64,000 nt of DNA from Zeus faber (GCA_960531495.1 OY482848.1:17191458-17255457); one strand, 5' to 3'; numbered from the stretch's first letter, positions 1-63,998 are shown. The notes: a model not told the origin generated them from the letters alone. Numbers and translations: made by a program.

Positions 1-364
1 ACACTTTCTCTGTGACTCACCCCCCACCGCCTAGAGCAAATTTTTCAAAAACAAAATAATTTTCAGATACGAACAATTACAGGGCTTGAGGTTTAATCAA
101 TCAGTCAATATTGCAGTACTACTTCTAACACTTCTGTGATTGAAGGCTTTTCTTTTTACAATTCAATAGTTAAATAAAGATGTTATTCACATCAATTCAT
201 GCATTCTTTTAATCATAACAGGTAGGCCTGGCCTACAGCAAAGAGCAGTTTATATGTTGACTGTATCCAATGTTGTGTTGGTCATACTTTGGTCATAGAA
301 TGATTTATTTCTCGTGTTTAGTGAATAATACAGAAGAAATTGTATACTAAATTGCAAATCACAA

Positions 365-1008
365 TATTGGTCTAATTCACACTTCACACATGCACTCCGG
401 ACAATATTCGGAAAATGTCCGGATCTGATTATCTTATTTACCGTTTCACACATGTAGCTCACAACCGGGGATTTTCTGTGTCGGACTCGTTTACGCTTTC
501 TGGAAATAATCTGTTTTGTTCAGATGAGGGGTGGAGCCTGGGTAGAGCTAGAGGAGGCAAGACGTGACACAATGACACTGCAGAGTTTTACAGCACACCC
601 TAGATGGCGGAGGCTACAAACTTATCAGTAGTTGGGCTTTTTATGTGTTGATACTCCATGTATTTGGACTTATCTGCAATATAAACAAAAGGGTGGAAAG
701 GAATAATAAAAGAAAGCAGAAAGGAGTACGAAGCAGTAAAACTCCTTGAGAGAGATAGCATGACAGAGAGGTCATCAACATGCGACACGCCCAATCGCTC
801 GCTGTGAATGATCCGGACAATTACCTGCTCCCTTCACACGTACCGCTCAATCGGACATTACGCAGACTTCGTACTAGGATGCTGGCAAGGTTAAGTCCGG
901 TTAATGTCCAGCTCAAACGATTCGGACATTTGCGTTCGCACATACAGCTCATCTGGGTAAAGTCCGGATAATTTCTGGTTTACAGTGCATGTGTGAAAGC
1001 AGCTTAAG
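365..1008 (-). mobile_element. MITE with gctgctttcaca ends, copy 1
   Basis: The right end reads tgtgaaagcagcttaa. The interior carries several tccgga/gtccgg motifs and matches, in reverse complement, the copy at 23536-24147. Shared words include cattacgcagac, gctcatctgggta and acattaacc/aatgtcc. Non-coding, no transposase. The family is unnamed here; its TTAA-like edge suggests a piggyBac or Kolobok type, not proven. Confidence 0.6.
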
Positions 1009-2974
1009 ACTCTTCTCATCGGCTAATGTACTATTTGACGGCAGCCCTATCGATGATAAATATGATTTAATCAAAGAATAAGAAGAACACATGACAATGT
1101 GGTTGGGGCATACAGTTCCAATTCACTGAACTTTTTCCACTTCAAAATGCCTTTATTTAGAGGGCTCAGTCACTAAATATATCTACGTAGCTTTAGCTAT
1201 CCTCCATTTATAAAAGAAGTAAACAGCATTCATTTCAAATTCAAAAGCAATGAAATCAATCAACTCTGGGGCTATATTCTCTATGGTGTCTTGCAAAGTA
1301 TCACTCCACCGCAGGAACGTCCCCAGAGAATAGAATCCCTGAAATAGATATTTGCCTTTTTTTCCGCCCTCCATCAAAATCCCGAAATAATGGTTCAAAT
1401 CTGATCGGACAAACTGCGGCGGCGTTAAGTTATGTGATTAAGCTACGATTAAGCCTAAGTGCTTTTGGAGTCTCCGCTAAGTTCCCTCATAACCGGAGGA
1501 CGGCCAGAGGAGAATCTTCTCCTGCTTAAGATTCAATAAACCTGAATATCACATCCATCGATCCCTTCGTCCCAAATATGGAAATGATAAGGGTGGAAAT
1601 TCGGAAGTATCCCTCGAACAAGCCTCACCGCAGAGGGAAATAAACGCTTTTCGTTAACGGCATGTAACCTGATGCTGATAGATGAAATAGCTGAATTGTC
1701 TATTTGAAGGTAAAACTCAAGGGCCTATTCAAACTATTTGATTTAAAATTGTGATTTTTTTTCTTTTGTGTGGATTATCCTGCAAAGCCGCAGAGAAGTG
1801 GAAAAGCAAGAAACACGAGGGAGATCTTTTCAGTCCTTTCAGTCCGGGCTTTCTGCATAGCACAGCATTTGCCTTTGACCAAACATTTTTGCTGTTTTGG
1901 GGGGAAACTGGGAGCTAGAAAAACAGCTGCTAATGTTTAGGAGAAAGAAAGGAGTTTGAATAAGATGGAGCGCCGAGATTATTTTTTTCTTTTCTTTCTT
2001 TCCCCAGCAATCGCTATGAGCAGATGTCCAAAATGGATGCTCTATGAAGTATTATGTAACATTGTAATGACAGATATTCATTCAGTATTTGATCACATGG
2101 TGGTGCACAGTGTTACTTCTGTTTGTTTCTAATCCGAGTATATAAAGTTCTGTGCAAGATGTGGTGTATAGTGAGAAAATCTGAAGAATTTAAAAAACGT
2201 ATCCAGAAACATGATTCGATATAACAACACAATCTGACATGACTTTCCAATGATAGCAAAATACAATTTCGAGTCTTCTCTTCAATTTCAACTTCACTTC
2301 AATTAAACCAACTTGTTGACTTGATGTAAACTAGTTATTGTTAAATGGCTGGAGCAGCATTTCAGACCAAATATGAAAAAAATAATAATAATAATAATCT
2401 GTAAACTGTAAACTTTTCCACTGCTTCTACAAATCTACAAAGTGCTTCTTCTGCAATTAACCATTACTGATCGAGGCCATAGACTAAAAAATAAAAGAGT
2501 CATTAGATTCAATTCAGGCGTTGACTGGTCCATTAGTACCACTTTTGTTTTACACAAGACTAGGTAAGTTTATGGCATGGAAACCCTTATTTGAAAAAGC
2601 ATTGTTTAGAACAGAAATGTAATATTTAATGTATGAATTTGAAAACGAGGGTATGGGTTACTTTGGGTCATTGTTGAAGACGAGGGATCAATATCAATAT
2701 CCCTATGGACAAATCATGGGATATAACAAGCACATTAGACTGATGTGCAAAGCTCAATAATAATTTCTGCCAAGTTAAACTCAAAGAAAATAACCGTGAC
2801 ATATTCTAACTATAGATGTTCTAAGATATTGGAGGCAAGGCGGGTTTGTTTGTATGTACAGTATTTGTATTTTACATTTCATGAAATTGGCAATTCAAAT
2901 TTCTGAGTGCTCCAGAAGACACAAAAGGAACAGATATAAGTAGAATAATATATTTGTAAGTTGTAATTTCAACG

Positions 2975-4034
2975 CAGTGGACTTTTCTTCAACTACATTT
3001 GTCCAAGGGCCAGAATTTTTCTCAGCAGAAACTGTGGGGGCCGGACTTTCAAATAAAAAAAATGTATAAATGTATTAATCTTTAATATTTTCCACTTGAT
3101 TACAAAAGTAAAGTTATTTTTACTAGCCTACATCATTGTGAACAGACTCTTAACACCTGTACTGCAGCCAGCCACCAGGGAGCAATCAAGATGGCTTCAC
3201 TTTTGGGGAGCTGTCACGTCAATCGTTTTGACACTATTATGCAGTGTCCTGACTGGTGGAAAACACTTGCAGGAAGAAAGGGCTTTTGAATTGTTTGTCA
3301 GGCAAGCAAAAATGTCACTCCCAAAGAGCCTAAAGGGGAAAGCTGAAAAGGAAAACCGCAGCTTTAATGAAGAATGTTCAATATTTCAATGACGATCACT
3401 TGCGATAAATAGACAAATATTGAAGTGTACATATAAGCTATACGGAGAGACAAAGATGTCTTTCCGCTTTAATAAGCACACTGCTAACATAGACCCCAAA
3501 CATTGAATAGCTTATGCCCACTGAAGACAGTAATTAAATAAATAACTTCGAACAAGCTTTTATTGAACAAATTGCACATGAATTCCCAACCAATTAAACA
3601 GAATAAATAAGACATTATAACAATAAGAAATTCAAGTTTAATTTCCCCTGCTCCCTTTAAAATATTTTCTTCTAAACTCAACAAAAACAACTCTTGAAGT
3701 AAAAAAAATATATCTGGGGAAAACACAGATTAGAGTTTTGGGATTTCCCTAGTTAATCGATCGCTGATGGCGTCGGTCTCCCAGATGAATAAAAAAAAAT
3801 AGAAATTCTTATTCATCGCGTCTCAGGCAGTGTTTTGCACTGTGTTTATCGCACATGTTCATACGGCAATGACGACGAAAATGTGATTTATCAGTCAGCA
3901 CTACTAGATATCCTAATTACCGGAACACATTGTTTTCCTCCTCACATTTTCTGAATTAATTAACATTCTTCGAGCCGGATGGGAAGCTTTGACGGGCCAG
4001 ATGTGGCCCGTGGGTCGCCAGTTGACGATCACTG
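2975..4034. mobile_element. possible hAT-like non-autonomous element
   Basis: Left edge cagtggactt and right edge gatcactg give CAGTG-type ends. Inside the right end is gggccagatgtggcccgtggg, a word common in fish hAT-like repeats. A further common fish repeat word (cagccaccagggagcaatcaa) lies near 3170. No 8-bp target duplication was found, so boundaries are tentative. Confidence 0.35.
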
Positions 4035-4246
4035 GGCTAGATGTATGATATCTAGCTTGGTGTGTATGTCCCATTAGTTACACTTTGTCAGTGTCTATAG
4101 TGTGGTCTTATTTTAACCATTTAATCAGCAACTGACCCAAAAAGAAAAATAAACCTTCAACAATAAAGCCCAGTCGTTTCTATTACAAAAGATTTTTTCT
4201 TTTGGTCTAAAGAGAGAAATCATCAAAGCCCTTAACAACTCTCTCT

Positions 4247-4374
<128 letters not shown>

Positions 4375-5214
4375 TCATCTTTCAACGTGTTTTCCCCCGC
4401 TCTGAATGCTGAGACATCTTACTTTATTCCATTATCCCAGACCCACATACAAGACACAAAGGTTAAAAAGGAGGATTACGTGTTTCATCCCAGATATTAA
4501 AAACACCCCATCATAAAAGCTGTTGCAGTATAAAGGGAGGCAATCTGCTAAGCAGATTTGGGCTGCTCTGGTATCGTGTGGAGGGGGGAGGGATTTAAAC
4601 AGCGGCGGGGTAGGAGCCACGGGAGCTCCAGTATCAGGGCCAGCAGGCCAGGTAACTAGCCTAAGTAAACCTAAGTAGAACATGAATATTTAACCGCAAA
4701 AAAAGTAATCAAAATAATGACCAAACCTAAGTATTAAACTGCTTTGCATTGTTTATATGGTTATGTTGCTAAGTGTGGCACAGACATTCTGGGATGGGCA
4801 GAGTTCCATCAGGGCCACCCAGGTTATAATGCTCATGCAATAAATGATGCACATAAAGTACCATAAGCACTATTCGAATGAAAAGAGAAAAAAACACAAA
4901 AAAACACTCAAGGAAAACATGCAAGACATAATTCACAGTTTTAAAATCCAATCCAGGAATCCTCCATGGTACCCAGCTGAATTTTGTACACAGTCATTTT
5001 TTGGAGTGAGTAGTGTCTCACATGTAATAAACTTTTACTGAGTCCTTTAATGCTTTCCAGTCTTTGCTAATGGTGTACATTTTGAGCTATGTAGCTTGGT
5101 TGTATATAGTGTACATATGTTTCTTTTTCCTTTCGTATTTTAACTTTTCCTTTAGAGTACTCGTGTTTTTGAAGCTCATCTTTTAAGAAAGCCGTACGTG
5201 TACGGGTCTCTCAC

Positions 5215-43107
<37,893 letters not shown>

Positions 43108-44335
43108 GGCTCCGGCAGACTGCTAGCTGGCCTCAGCTAGCTTAGGACCCCGGCTCGAAGCGATGCAAGTTTGCTAAAAGATCCGCGAAACAAGGTCTGT
43201 TCCAGTCGAGATGTCCCTTCCGAGTGTCAGTGTGGTTGGAAGAAGCATAGTTTATGAAGTCAACTGGTGTTGGGCTAGCGAGCTAACTTCGGTTGGACAC
43301 TTGGGACTCGGATGGGTGGCGCTCCGCTTTCTCACTACGCGGCGGAGGGGGAGTTGGTGAAATTAAACGATATTATATTCGCGTCGGTTACTCAAATACT
43401 TTACGGTGAAGCGCAGAGTGTTGCGGTCGGACCTCCAGGGTTGTTCCCGGAGCGCGGAGTGGTCCACTTCCACTACACGGAGCCCGCACGGTCCCTTCCA
43501 AGTGACAGATCGAGAAACTCCACTGACACTATAGTGATGCAAGACTTGCGAACGATGCGTTCGTAGCGAACGGATCGTTCAAATGACTCGGGAGGCGGGA
43601 GTCACTTCGGCAAAAGAGTGGCTCTGAAAATAATTACTCCGGACTAAATTCATATGGGAAAAAGACCAAGGCATTTGGTAGGGTTCATGTTAAATGTGGC
43701 TAATCTACGCGTTGCGTTCCACCAAAACCGATGCTTTCAACAGAGGCAATACATTTTGTGATTCGCTCTTGTTGTATTTCTCCACCAAAATAAACATTTG
43801 TATTTGATAAGCATTTCCCGGGATCCGGAGATTGCATTATTCCCCCCGAGTAAACAGTTTTGACGGAATGAAACAAATCGACCAACCGACGCGTCCGACG
43901 GGTTCAAACCGAGTCAGAAAATCGACGAACGGCTCTTTTTTTTGTGCGTGTGTCTCCAGTGACTCGTCGAGAATCGAATCTAAAAAACGAGTTGAACCTT
44001 TCATCCCCGAGCTGGAGCGCCTCCGCTCCTCGATCGGTGAGAGCTTTGACTCATTTTAGGGAGTCGGCATTTCTGATGAGTCACTCGGTGAAATCACGTG
44101 TTCGATTTTCCAATCCTCCGTTCGTTCGATTCGGTCGGTGTCACGCACGGTGAACGAGGGAGGACGAGAGTCGGAAGGGTCGGCTCGGCTCCGAGTTGTG
44201 AGCGCAGCTCCCATTGGAATCGTGAAATTCTGTCACAATTGTGGTTTTCTATGTGGAACACGGAGTGTGAGTCAGGCGCGCCCGATATTAATTAGGTCAA
44301 ATGGCATGGTCTTTTCTTTTACTGTGGACTTTAAG

Positions 44336-45220
44336 GAGCCACCGCCGGGGAACATTTTCAAACGAATTTACAATCTTGGCCTTATGGGGGAGATGGTTTG
44401 GGAAAACATTTGTTTTGATAGAATCATACGAGGAATTGTAAGGTGTGACGCTTGCATGACAACAAAAAAAAGGGCCATTTATCTTCCATCTCGGCCTTGC
44501 AGTGGCATCACCAGACCCGCTCACAAATGTTTATTGGGGTGAGTCCACCGCCAAGAGCCAAGAGCCACCGCCGGGGAAAATTTTCAAACGAATTTACAAT
44601 CTTGGCCTTATGGGGGAGATGGTTTGGAAAACATTTGTTTTGATAGAATCATACGAGGAATTGTAAGGTGTGACGCTTGCATGACAACAAAAAAAAGGGC
44701 CATTTATCTTCCATCTCGGCCTTGCAGTGGCATCACCAGACCCGCTCACAAATGTTTATTGGGGTGAGTCCACCGCCAAGAGCCAAGAGCCACCGCCGGG
44801 GAAAATTTTCAAACGAATTTACAATCTTGGCCTTATGGGGGAGATGGTTTGGAAAACATTTGTTTTGATAGAATCATACGAGGAATTGTAAGGTGTGACG
44901 CTTGCATGACAACAAAAAAAAGGGCCATTTATCTTCCATCTCGGCCTTGCAGTGGCATCACCACCCGCTCACAAATGTTTATTGGGGTGGAGTCCACCGC
45001 CAAGAGCCAAGAGCCACCGCCGGGGAACATTTTCAAACGAATTTACAATCTTGGCCTTATGGGGGAGATGGTTTGGGAAAACATTTGTTTTGATAGAATC
45101 ATACGAGGAATTGTAAGGTGTGACGCTTGCATGACAACAAAAAAAGGGCCATTTATCTTCCATCTCGGCCTTGCAGTGGCATCACCAGACCCGCTCACAA
45201 ATGTTTATTGGAGTGGAATC
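44336..45220 (+). repeat. 225-bp tandem repeat, about 3.9 copies
   Basis: Anchor cttgcatgac recurs at 44451, 44676, 44901 and 45126, an exact 225-bp period. Copies differ by very few bases. Because 225 is a multiple of three, open frames run through several copies, but the first and third copies carry indels that shift them. No known protein motif is seen. Confidence 0.95.
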
Positions 45221-45470
45221 CGTCCGTTCATTTTCCATTTCCAAGGGGCGTTACCAACGGGCTCACGCCAGAATGTCTCGGGGACGCAGTTGGATGGAAC
45301 TACAACCAACCGGGGCAACCCAACGTGTGGACGTAGTGCCGAGCGAGGGGAGCTGGCAAATTCAACTTTTACCAAAATCCCGTCGGAAGAACGGAAAACA
45401 CATCCTTCTTGTCAGCGAAAGCTTTTTGGAGGAAATACACCGTCCCGGTTCGTTTAATACTGCTGTGACG

Positions 45471-45597
45471 GCGGATTCACCAGAGCGTTGCGCGTCAGCC
45501 GCAGCCATCTTGGCGAGGTGCCTCAACGCCGTAGCGGATTCAACGGACCGCTCCACGTCAGCGGCAGCCGCCTTGGGAAGGTGCCTCGACGGCTCTC
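45471..45597 (+). repeat. 63-bp direct duplication
   Basis: Two diverged copies starting gcggattca at 45471 and 45534. In one frame they read as a 21-residue repeat with SAAA.L.RCL, conserved between copies. Confidence 0.6.
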
Positions 45598-46173
45598 CTC
45601 TGCACCGTCATCGTCTCAAACCGCCCCACATGAGAACGGACAGACAGATCTCCATCCGACCTTGCCAGGGTCGGATGGAGAGGGTGGCCGGACGTATTCT
45701 GCAGAGCAAATGAGTCACGGAAAAATAAATCCAGCTGTCCTTCCAAGTAAAAAATAAAATAAAAGAATTGTAAAATAAAATGGCTACATAAGTTCCCCGC
45801 ACATTAATGAACTGGGTATGGCAACCTGAAAGTTTCTCCTAAGTTAGTCCTCGGTGATTTATTTATTTTTTTTCGTTTTGGGAGTCGTAGTCACTCGCTC
45901 GCCGACTCTTTCGTTCGCTAAGAACGAATCGTTTGCGAGTCTTGCGTCGCCATGCTCCTCCCGCGGGAACCTGATCCCGCACTGGCGCACACGTTCCCTC
46001 CCTTGGTCGCGTTTGTAAATGATGTCTTTTATAACTTTTATAAACTGGAGAAAACAGCACGAATTACACGTTCTCCATATTGGGCTACGTTTCAGGTCAC
46101 GTAACCGTGTGTCAGCAGGTTACGTTTTATTGTATTTTAAACTTGTTTTAAAGATTGTGTAAAGGGCGTTTTT

Positions 46174-46174
46174 C

Positions 46175-46222
<48 letters not shown>

Positions 46223-46227
46223 GTCTA

Positions 46228-46274
<47 letters not shown>

Positions 46275-46283
46275 TTCTTTCTC
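46174..46283. repeat. (ATCT)n(CTGT)n microsatellite
   Basis: ATCT units pass into CTGT units, 0.4 kb before the prmt9 5' UTR donor. Confidence 0.95.
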
Positions 46284-46599
46284 CACTATGAGAGCCGCGG
46301 AACTAAAAGGTCAGGCGGATGTATCTCACCGAGCCACTTAGCGTGTTGCACACGTCTCCTGTCAGTTCAGGTGCAACTGTATTTTTCTTCCTGGTCGCTG
46401 TGTACTGACTGGAACCGCTATACGTGTGTTATTGTTCTTACCCCAACGGCGCATGAACGACACTCGCGATGTGTGTAGAAGTTATATTCGGCTGTCGCGG
46501 CTAGCGCCTTCGATTTTATTCAACCTTAGGAAACGACCGGCCGGTTAAAGCTAACAGCGATGCGAGCGGATTTAATTGATATTACGTTGCGATTTATAA

Positions 46600-46708
46600 T
46601 TATAGGGGTTTACTACACTTCTATACGACTGATCGCCTCATATTCATCACGGCTTGTAGGTATTTAATTCCAGCTCTTCTCGTAATTCACGTTCATCCTC
46701 CAACTCAA
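46600..46708 (+). other. prmt9: probable prmt9 5' UTR exon (start not determined)
   Basis: A strong donor (CTCAA then gtaagt) at 46709 lies 0.5 kb upstream of the acceptor just before the prmt9 start codon. The region before it is the only non-repetitive stretch between the retroposon-like (ATCT)n and the gene. The 5' boundary is a placeholder; the transcription start cannot be read from sequence. Confidence 0.4.
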
Positions 46709-46899
46709 GTAAGTTAATATAACATGTTCATATGTGTTGGCAAGATAGCAAAATACTTTATGCAATTTGTTTAATAGTGAATAGTTGAATAGTGAATACA
46801 TGAATGCCAGCTTTTCAAAGGCCACGTCAAAGGGACCCAAAAGTTATTCTTCGTTGTGTTCTTCGCCGTGCTGATAGCATGTTGTAAATCACAACACAC

Positions 46900-46935
46900 C
46901 TGAATTTCCCCCCGGGGATTAATAAAGTCTTATAT
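46900..46935 (+). repeat. retroposon-type 3' tail
   Basis: gaatttccccccggggattaataaagtc, similar to the tail at 18085. Confidence 0.45.
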
Positions 46936-47244
46936 CATCTTAACATGCCAGGGCTGTTCAAATGCATTCTGTTGGGGGCCAGAACCACTTACCGGTTTAG
47001 GCGACTGACAACTTCAACAACACTTGTAAAACAAAGAAAAATACCTTCACCTTCTTCATATTGACTTCATATTATAGGCATGTTTTTTTAAATGAACCAA
47101 TACATTTCAAGACAATATTTTTGAATGCAGACTGTGTCTGCGTAGTCTTTGTTTCATTGAGTCCGACAGGTATTTCTGAAATGAGCATAACTATACTGTA
47201 TGCTAACCTTCACATTTGTTCACTTCTCAATGCTCGTTTCAGGG

Positions 47245-57666
<10,422 letters not shown>

Positions 57667-57824
57667 CTGCGTTAGGGTTTGGGGATAACAACAAACTCAG
57701 CTCTTTAGTATTTGTCAGCCTTGCTTCCATAGATGTGTACAGTATATATTTCTTTAGAATTTTTTAATTTTTCTTATCGTTCATCTGCCATGTACTTTAG
57801 TATTGTTTTGTAAGTAACAATGAC

Positions 57825-57830
57825 ATTAAA
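57825..57830 (+). promoter_or_regulatory. candidate prmt9 polyadenylation signal
   Basis: attaaa, the commonest variant signal, lies 159 nt past the prmt9 stop and is followed by a GT-rich stretch (gttagtgtgacaag). It would give a short 3' UTR. Confidence 0.4.
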
Positions 57831-58040
57831 GTTAGTGTGACAAGTCGCTCATTTCCCTAAAACTGTCAATTTTGAGGCTTTTTATTACTATTTATTATAG
57901 TCAATATTGGAAGTTCAGAAATGTAAAGGGCCATATAATGCCACTATTATATCTTCTAACTACAGTATAAAAGAAGGAATCTCTGTCTGTCCAATCTATC
58001 TTTATGTCCTTCGATTATATCGACAATCGTTCATCCAATG

Positions 58041-59205
58041 TACACCGATCAGCCACAACATTAAAACAACCTGCCTTATATTGTGTAATACCGGATATGG
58101 TCCAAAACAGCTCTGATCAATCGAGGCATGGACTCCACAAGACCTCTGAAGGTGTCCTGTGGTGTCTGGCACCAAGACGTCAGCAGCAGATCCTTTAAGT
58201 CCTGGAAGTTGTGAGGTGGGGCCCCCATGGATCAGGCTTGTTGTTCTAGCAAATCCCAAAGATGCACGATCGGATTGAGATCTGGGGAATTTGGAGGCCA
58301 AGTCAACACCTTGAACTTTTTGTCATGTTCCTCAAACCATTCTTAAACAATTTTTGCAGTGTTGCAGGGCGCATTATCCTGTTGAATGAGGCCACTGCCA
58401 TTAGAGAATACCGTTGCCATGAAGGGCTGTACTTGGTCTGCAACAATGTTTAGGTGGGTGCTACGTGTCAAAGTAGCATCCACATGAATGCCAGTACCCA
58501 AGGTTTCCCAGGAGAATATTGCCCAGAGCATCACACTGCCTCCGCCAGCTTGCCTTCTTCCCATAGTGCAGCCTGGTGCCATCTCTTCCCCAGGTAAACA
58601 ATGCACAGGCACCCAGCCATCCACATGATGTAGAAGAAAATGTGTGATTTATCAGGACAGGCCACCTTCCATTGCTCCATGGGCATGGGCACTCTGACTG
58701 GTCTGTGGCTACACAGCACCACACACAGCAAGCTGTGATGCACTGTGTGTTCTGACACCTTTCTATCATAGCAGCATTAACTTTTTCAACAATTTGTGCT
58801 GCAGTAGCTCTTCTGTGGGATCGGACCAGATGGGCTGGACTTCGCTCCCCACGCACATCAATGTGCTTTGTGCGCCCGTGACCCTGTCGCCTGTTCACCG
58901 GTCGTCCTTCCTTGTAACACTTTTGGTAGATACTAACCACTGCATATTAGGAACAACCCATAAGACCTGCTGTTTTGGAGATGCTCTGACCCAGTCATCT
59001 AGCCATCACAATTTGGCCCTCGTAAAAGTCGCTCAGATCCTTACGCTTGCCCATTTTCTCCTGTTTCCAACACATCAACTTCAAGAACTGACTGTTCACT
59101 TGCTGCCTAATATATCCCACCTCTTGACAGGTGTCATTGGAACAAGATGATCAATGTTATTCACTTCACCCGTCAGTGGTTCTGATGTTTTGGCTCGTCG
59201 GTGTA
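58041..59205 (-). mobile_element. Tc1-like DNA transposon, nearly full length, inactive
   Basis: TA target sites at 58041-58042 and 59204-59205 flank ends caccgatcagccacaacatt and, inverted, caccgacgagccaaaacatc. The total length of about 1.16 kb is usual for Tc1-like elements with short ends. The minus strand carries a broken transposase with an N-terminal DNA-binding part and two of the three catalytic blocks. It lies between the 3' ends of prmt9 and tmem184c. Confidence 0.9.
58150..59080 (-). pseudogene. Tc1-like transposase, broken
   Basis: Fragments in several frames: GRPVNRRQGHGR and ERSPAHLVRSHRRATAAQIV (DNA-binding part), SVMLWAIFSWETLGT, LIQQDNAPCNTAKIV (second catalytic Asp) and SPDLNPIVHLWDLLE. 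In the last, the third catalytic residue, normally Glu in NPIEH, is Val. Frameshifts and stops separate the parts. Confidence 0.88.
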
Positions 59206-61138
59206 CTTCACACTTGCCAGGTGTATTGCTGGGGACCCAGGGACGTGCAGTCGAATTTGGTGAAATTTGGAAACGTAGCATGTTTAATGTTAATAAACTT
59301 TGAATAAACAAGGGAACAGCGAGCCGCTCAGCTCTGTGCAGCAACGGGGCTTTAGGTCTCTGCGACTGAGTCACTTACGTCCACAGTGCAGCCCATTCCG
59401 AACGTGCATGTTTTGAACCGCCACTGCACTAGTACTATTAAATAATGGTCAGGGTTAGAGTTTGACACATTTGCTCTTAACAAAAAAATATTTGTTCATG
59501 GAATCCATTACATGTGTATTTTTATGTTGCTGTTGATGTAGGTTACATAATACATTTTCAGGATGTGGTAAAAAAATGTATATTGCCAATTCCATTACTA
59601 TCACAAGTCTATGCAATTATAATTTGATTATACAGAATCATATTTGTAAAAGCTTTCTGTATTATGGTACAGTATGGTGGTTGGATGCAGATTTTGCTAA
59701 ATCAGAAGAAATCAAAAGTTCTCCATTTCAGATATTAATATAATTTACATTCTGGACAAATGTGTGGCATGTTTAAAGCCAAGCAAAAAAGGAAACAAGA
59801 GAATTTTGTTACTGACAGTGACATGGCGTGTGTGTGGGGGACCATTAATTAACTTTGGGAAAAAAGTGTGACAAGATGTGATCCAGATTTAATGATGGGA
59901 CGCGTAGCGCGAGTAATGCGATGCAACGGAACTGCATAGCCACTGCAGATTGTGCTGCCCAGCTTGAGAACTGAACTGAGGCTGTTTAATAGAAACAAAC
60001 AAAAACAAAGCATCGATACGTTCCAACACAGCAACTTGACTCAGTAACCTGCACAAAGAACGGCTGTAACGACGAGGAACCTGACAGCTTGGATGAATCC
60101 TTAACTCATGAAAAGAAAACCATGTTTTGGTTCCAAAAAAAAAAAAGTTACTATTATCTTACCTAGTTATTATTTGAGAGTTTATGGTCAAAAGACTAGT
60201 TCTGAAGCACAAGAAACTCAAAAACATTAGTTAATTAGTTTAGTGCTCGATTAGAAGCCATGTTTTCAATTCATGAGTAAAAGGACACGCAGCATGTGAG
60301 GTTGTCTTTGTGCCAAATTCTGTAACTCGGATCAACAATTTAACCACATTTACAGCAACTTACAACTCAAACCCTTAGATAGCCTATACATTATGATTTC
60401 TGATTATGTAGTGGTAGTATAGGACCAATTGACATAACTGTTCATTGCAGTTAAAATATACATTGAAAAATATGCCATATCTTAAGGAGTTTACCCCAAA
60501 AGCTTTTCCTTTTACTAAGCTTCTATAGTGATATATCTATAAAAACATTGAACTGATAGTTCGTAGTTCTTTCAACCCAATAAATAAAATAAAAAGTTAG
60601 CAGTTTCTAGTAAAACCACCAAATCGAACAGCAAATAATTTGATTTTCCCAGTTCCAACAAGCGACGCCAAATGACAACATTTCATAAACAGGGTGGGAT
60701 ACGCTGGCGAACCCTCCACTGACACCGCAGGTGTTTGTAACAGAAAAGGTGGAGGTACGGGAGAAAAGGAAGAACCTTTCAAAGCGTTGGGACAAGACTT
60801 AACTTCCTCTACAAAACCAGCTGCACACATCTTGTCAAATAATGAAATAAAAAATAAAAGTAAGAGCAAGGACACCCTCATAGCACAATGAATAAAACGA
60901 TCCTATAACAACTCAACGTCGTAATGAACATTCTCAGAGCTGTCATTAAGAAAGAGGTACCAATCTACGTGTGGGTTTGTGGGAAAGTGACTTTTCGAGC
61001 CGATGTGCTTTTAAAGGAGCTGCTACTTTGCGTTTTGGTCATGGAGGGAGGGTATTCAAATGAATCCTCGGGGAGAAATCAAGGCCGTACTTGGTTCCCA
61101 TTCAACCCTGTTTGGTTTTAGTCTCTCGGTGACACCTG
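59206..61138. other. intergenic and tmem184c 3' side, no gene seen
   Basis: AT-rich single-copy-looking sequence between the Tc1 element and the tmem184c stop. It probably includes the tmem184c 3' UTR, whose end is not identifiable. Confidence 0.5.

Positions 61139-63998
<2,860 letters not shown>

Larger units (their letters stand above)
43532..45950. mobile_element. 2.4-kb inverted-repeat-bounded element, hAT-like, carrying a tandem array
   Basis: The left end at 43539-43572 (gcaagacttgcgaacgatgc...) and right end at 45911-45945 pair as inverted repeats over about 33 bp with four mismatches. The left sub-terminal part shares words with the hAT-like copies at 11970 and 22090. The interior holds the 225-bp array and a 63-bp duplication. 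No transposase motif was recognised and no clear 8-bp target duplication was seen. Confidence 0.6.
43108..46599. promoter_or_regulatory. divergent intergenic region between arhgap10 and prmt9
   Basis: The two genes start head to head within about 3.6 kb. The first 430 bp above the arhgap10 ATG are GC- and CpG-rich and single-copy, so this is the likely arhgap10 promoter and 5' UTR. The middle is occupied by an inverted-repeat element. The prmt9 side (46290-46700) is moderately CpG-containing. Confidence 0.5.

Noticed and set aside
44336-45220. Possible CRISPR-like array
   Set aside because: Units are directly adjacent without unique spacers, far too long, and in a eukaryotic genome.
44138-45713. 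Several overlapping open frames of 134-202 codons
   Set aside because: They run through 225-bp tandem units and change frame at unit indels; no conserved motif.
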